Shown here piece after piece: positions 62,573-64,000 of a stretch of 64,000 nt of DNA; position 1 is the stretch's first letter, and each line of letters starts with the position of its first letter. The notes beneath the pieces are model-generated. The model was given only the letters and a program-made list of their open reading frames with translations. It had not been told where the DNA came from and did not search any database. The DNA lies in NCBI RefSeq assembly GCF_015354315.1, contig NZ_JADKYY010000002.1, forward strand, positions 62,001 through 126,000, given 5' to 3'. The translations under genes and the position numbers were made by a program. Origin of the DNA: Planobacterium oryzisoli (GTDB taxonomy: Bacteria; Bacteroidota; Bacteroidia; Flavobacteriales; Weeksellaceae).

Positions 62573-63043
62573 TTAATATTTTTCACCAAGGATGGCACGC
62601 TTTTGCGCCAAAACGTATCCCATATGTAGACTTTCATGCATATTATTAAATATAATGGCGTCTTGAATACTTCGAAGTTCCATTCCAAAGCTGGTGGTAT
62701 AAGGAGTATACTCTGGAAAAAAGTCAGCATCGTAGTCCTTGATAAGAATTTTGGAGGTTTCCAACAGTAAGAAACCTAAATCTTCTATTTCAGTGGCCGA
62801 TACATTTAAATTTGGAAGCGTTCCTTTCTTGTAGGTTTCAATCCAATACTGATCTATACGGAAAGGATTTCCGCTTAAGTAGTAATGTAGCAATTGCTGG
62901 GTAGCCACTGTATGAGCGATATTCCAGTAAACGTTATTATTAAAGCCGTCAGGAATAAGGGTTAACTCTTTCGGGTCGGTTGTTACAAGCAGGTTATACA
63001 GGTTTTTACGAACTTGTTGAAAAGCTTGAAAATGGTAATTCAT
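62573..63043 (-). CDS. DinB-like (DUF664) superfamily protein
   Basis: A 156-residue four-helix-bundle protein of the DinB/YfiT superfamily, in which three histidines usually bind a metal; here candidates are in NIAHTVATQQLLHYY and NNMHESLHMGYVLA. Members include thiol-dependent transferases (for example bacillithiol-S-transferases) and proteins of unknown role. YpdA elsewhere in the window makes a thiol-linked role possible, but that is speculation. It is the first gene of the leftward operon; CAAAAGTA at 63064-63071 reads TACTTTTG on the minus strand, a -7 element 20 nt upstream. Confidence 0.85.
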   Translation of the reverse strand: MNYHFQAFQQVRKNLYNLLVTTDPKELTLIPDGFNNNVYWNIAHTVATQQLLHYYLSGNPFRIDQYWIETYKKGTLPNLNVSATEIEDLGFLLLETSKILIKDYDADFFPEYTPYTTSFGMELRSIQDAIIFNNMHESLHMGYVLAQKRAILGEKY

Positions 63044-63063
63044 CCATTAGTAATTTAAAGAAT

Positions 63064-63071
63064 CAAAAGTA
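63064..63071 (-). promoter_or_regulatory. -7 element of the DinB-rlmB-YfhO operon
   Basis: Minus strand TACTTTTG matches TAnnTTTG, 20 nt before the ATG at 63043. The -33 TTG is not found at 17-23 nt. The 63044-63267 intergenic region otherwise shows nothing clear. Confidence 0.4.
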
Positions 63072-63267
63072 CTTTATTTAATTGACTTGGAAAAGTGCTG
63101 ATTAAGACGCAAAGGAGCGTGCAAAATAGCTTAAACAGTAGTTTTATGTCGAGTTTATGAGAGGAGAACCAAGTACTTTCTTTAACATTTTTTTAACTAA
63201 CCGTTGGCACCCTTTGTGTTGACTAGTGCGTGGATTTATCGCAAATTTACCATTCAAGAATAAAAGT

Positions 63268-64000
63268 ATGTCAGATTTACAACATTCAGAAGATATAGTT
63301 CAGCTAAACAGTCAGATTCAAGAACAAAAGTTGCTTTTTGATTCACTTCGCGAAGAACTCTCTGGGGCAATTATTGGCCAGAAATACATGATTGATCGGT
63401 TACTAATCGGTTTGCTTGGAAATGGGCATGTGCTCTTGGAGGGCGTTCCGGGTCTTGCCAAGACACTAGCCATAAAATCCCTGGCGGAGGCGCTGGATGG
63501 TGCATTTTCTCGAATACAGTTTACTCCAGACCTTTTGCCTGCTGATGTAATTGGGACACAGATTTACAATATGCATTCCCACGAATTTTCGGTGAAAAGG
63601 GGTCCGGTTTTTGCAAATTTTGTTTTGGCTGATGAAATTAACAGGGCCCCTTCCAAGGTGCAGTCTGCCCTGCTGGAAGCCATGCAGGAAAGACAGGTGA
63701 CAATTGGCGAAGAAACCATGCAATTACCCGATCCTTTCTTAGTTTTGGCCACACAAAACCCAATTGATCAGGAAGGTACATACCAACTGCCCGAAGCGCA
63801 AAGTGACCGATTTATGCTAAAGTGTAAAATTGATTACCCTAGTTTTCAAGAGGAGAGGGAAGTGATGCGCATGGTATCTCAAGGGACACAAAGAATGGTA
63901 CGTAAAGTTGTTTCACTTGATGCAATTCGTCATTCCCGGGAGTTGGTAAAGAAGGTGTATTTAGATGAAAAAATTGAAAAGTATATTCTTGATATGGTGT
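63268..64000 (+). CDS. MoxR family AAA+ ATPase, 5' part (runs off window)
   Basis: Chaperone-like AAA+ ATPase of the MoxR/RavA clade. The 244 codons visible start at ATG 63268 (MSDLQHSEDIVQLN). A Walker A with unusual Ala, LLEGVPGLAKT (about residues 59-69), Walker B in VLADEINRAPSKVQSALLEAM, sensor 1 in LATQNPIDQEGTY and the arginine-finger region in PEAQSDRFM are all clear. In Bacteroidota such genes start the Bat operon (DUF58 and VWA proteins) linked to stress tolerance and T9SS-bearing cells. Those partners would lie to the right of this window, and their presence is inference. The frame is open at the window end. Confidence 0.94.
   Translation, partial: MSDLQHSEDIVQLNSQIQEQKLLFDSLREELSGAIIGQKYMIDRLLIGLLGNGHVLLEGVPGLAKTLAIKSLAEALDGAFSRIQFTPDLLPADVIGTQIYNMHSHEFSVKRGPVFANFVLADEINRAPSKVQSALLEAMQERQVTIGEETMQLPDPFLVLATQNPIDQEGTYQLPEAQSDRFMLKCKIDYPSFQEEREVMRMVSQGTQRMVRKVVSLDAIRHSRELVKKVYLDEKIEKYILDMV

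Overview
This window is 64 kb of a bacterial chromosome from the Bacteroidota, class Flavobacteriia, most likely the Chryseobacterium/Weeksellaceae side of that class. The evidence is the gliding-motility gene gldC, several TonB-dependent receptors, SPII lipoproteins, archetypal Bacteroidota promoters (TTG, 17-23 nt, TAnnTTTG), short tail-to-tail gene spacing, a bacillithiol-type YpdA reductase, menaquinone synthesis (menC) and an OlsF-like amino-acid lipid synthase. I did not attempt a species call. The sequence is mostly housekeeping with small accessory modules. I see no insertion sequence, prophage, CRISPR array or rRNA operon.

Layout, left to right. 1-9.3 kb: the 3' part of asnS, then rpoN (sigma-54), an ECF sigma factor with a four-helix membrane partner, a PLP desulfhydrase/deaminase, a LysM glucosaminidase, hemL, a DUF2752 protein, an Old Yellow Enzyme and cytidine deaminase. 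9.3-11.5 kb: a cobalamin riboswitch with a recognisable promoter controlling a BtuB-like TonB receptor. 11.5-15.5 kb: a leftward group with cca, tsaC, a GNAT enzyme, a transsulfuration enzyme and gldC. 15.6-17.2 kb: nadE followed by a membrane-anchored barnase-like RNase and a barstar-like inhibitor. 17.3-22.9 kb: a beta-helix-like lipoprotein and a large TonB receptor, divergent from a PhoB/PhoR-type two-component system. 23-31.6 kb: an acidic TnpR-passenger-like protein, a GH13 amylase-family lipoprotein, a GreA-like protein, thyA, an M1 aminopeptidase, a dicarboxylate/amino-acid symporter and cbpA-cbpM.

31.6-42.8 kb: a lipoprotein, YpdA, a TonB receptor, glnS, a tiny 25-codon transcription unit, menC, fbp, aspartate kinase, an OlsF-like bifunctional acyltransferase and tRNA-Phe. 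42.8-44.2 kb: a sparse stretch with an archaemetzincin-like lipoprotein. 44.2-51.1 kb: one leftward operon of response regulator, CheB, CheR, response regulator, a 1192-residue hybrid kinase with three receivers, and a REC-kinase. This is a phosphorelay with chemotaxis-type modification enzymes but no receptor, CheA or CheW. 51.1-56.7 kb: a thioredoxin-fold envelope protein behind a palindromic site, DUF3575, a small membrane protein, a NamZ-like DUF1343 hydrolase, an FtsX/LolE-like permease and a cysteine synthase. 56.7-63 kb: a leftward operon of DinB, rlmB, DUF6263, DUF4834, YfhO and a glycosyltransferase. The window ends inside a MoxR ATPase.

The observations I would follow first are the nadE-linked barnase/barstar pair, the 25-codon gene with its own promoter and terminator, the archaemetzincin lipoprotein, the alternative pairing visible in the cobalamin riboswitch, and the receptor-less Che-type phosphorelay operon.
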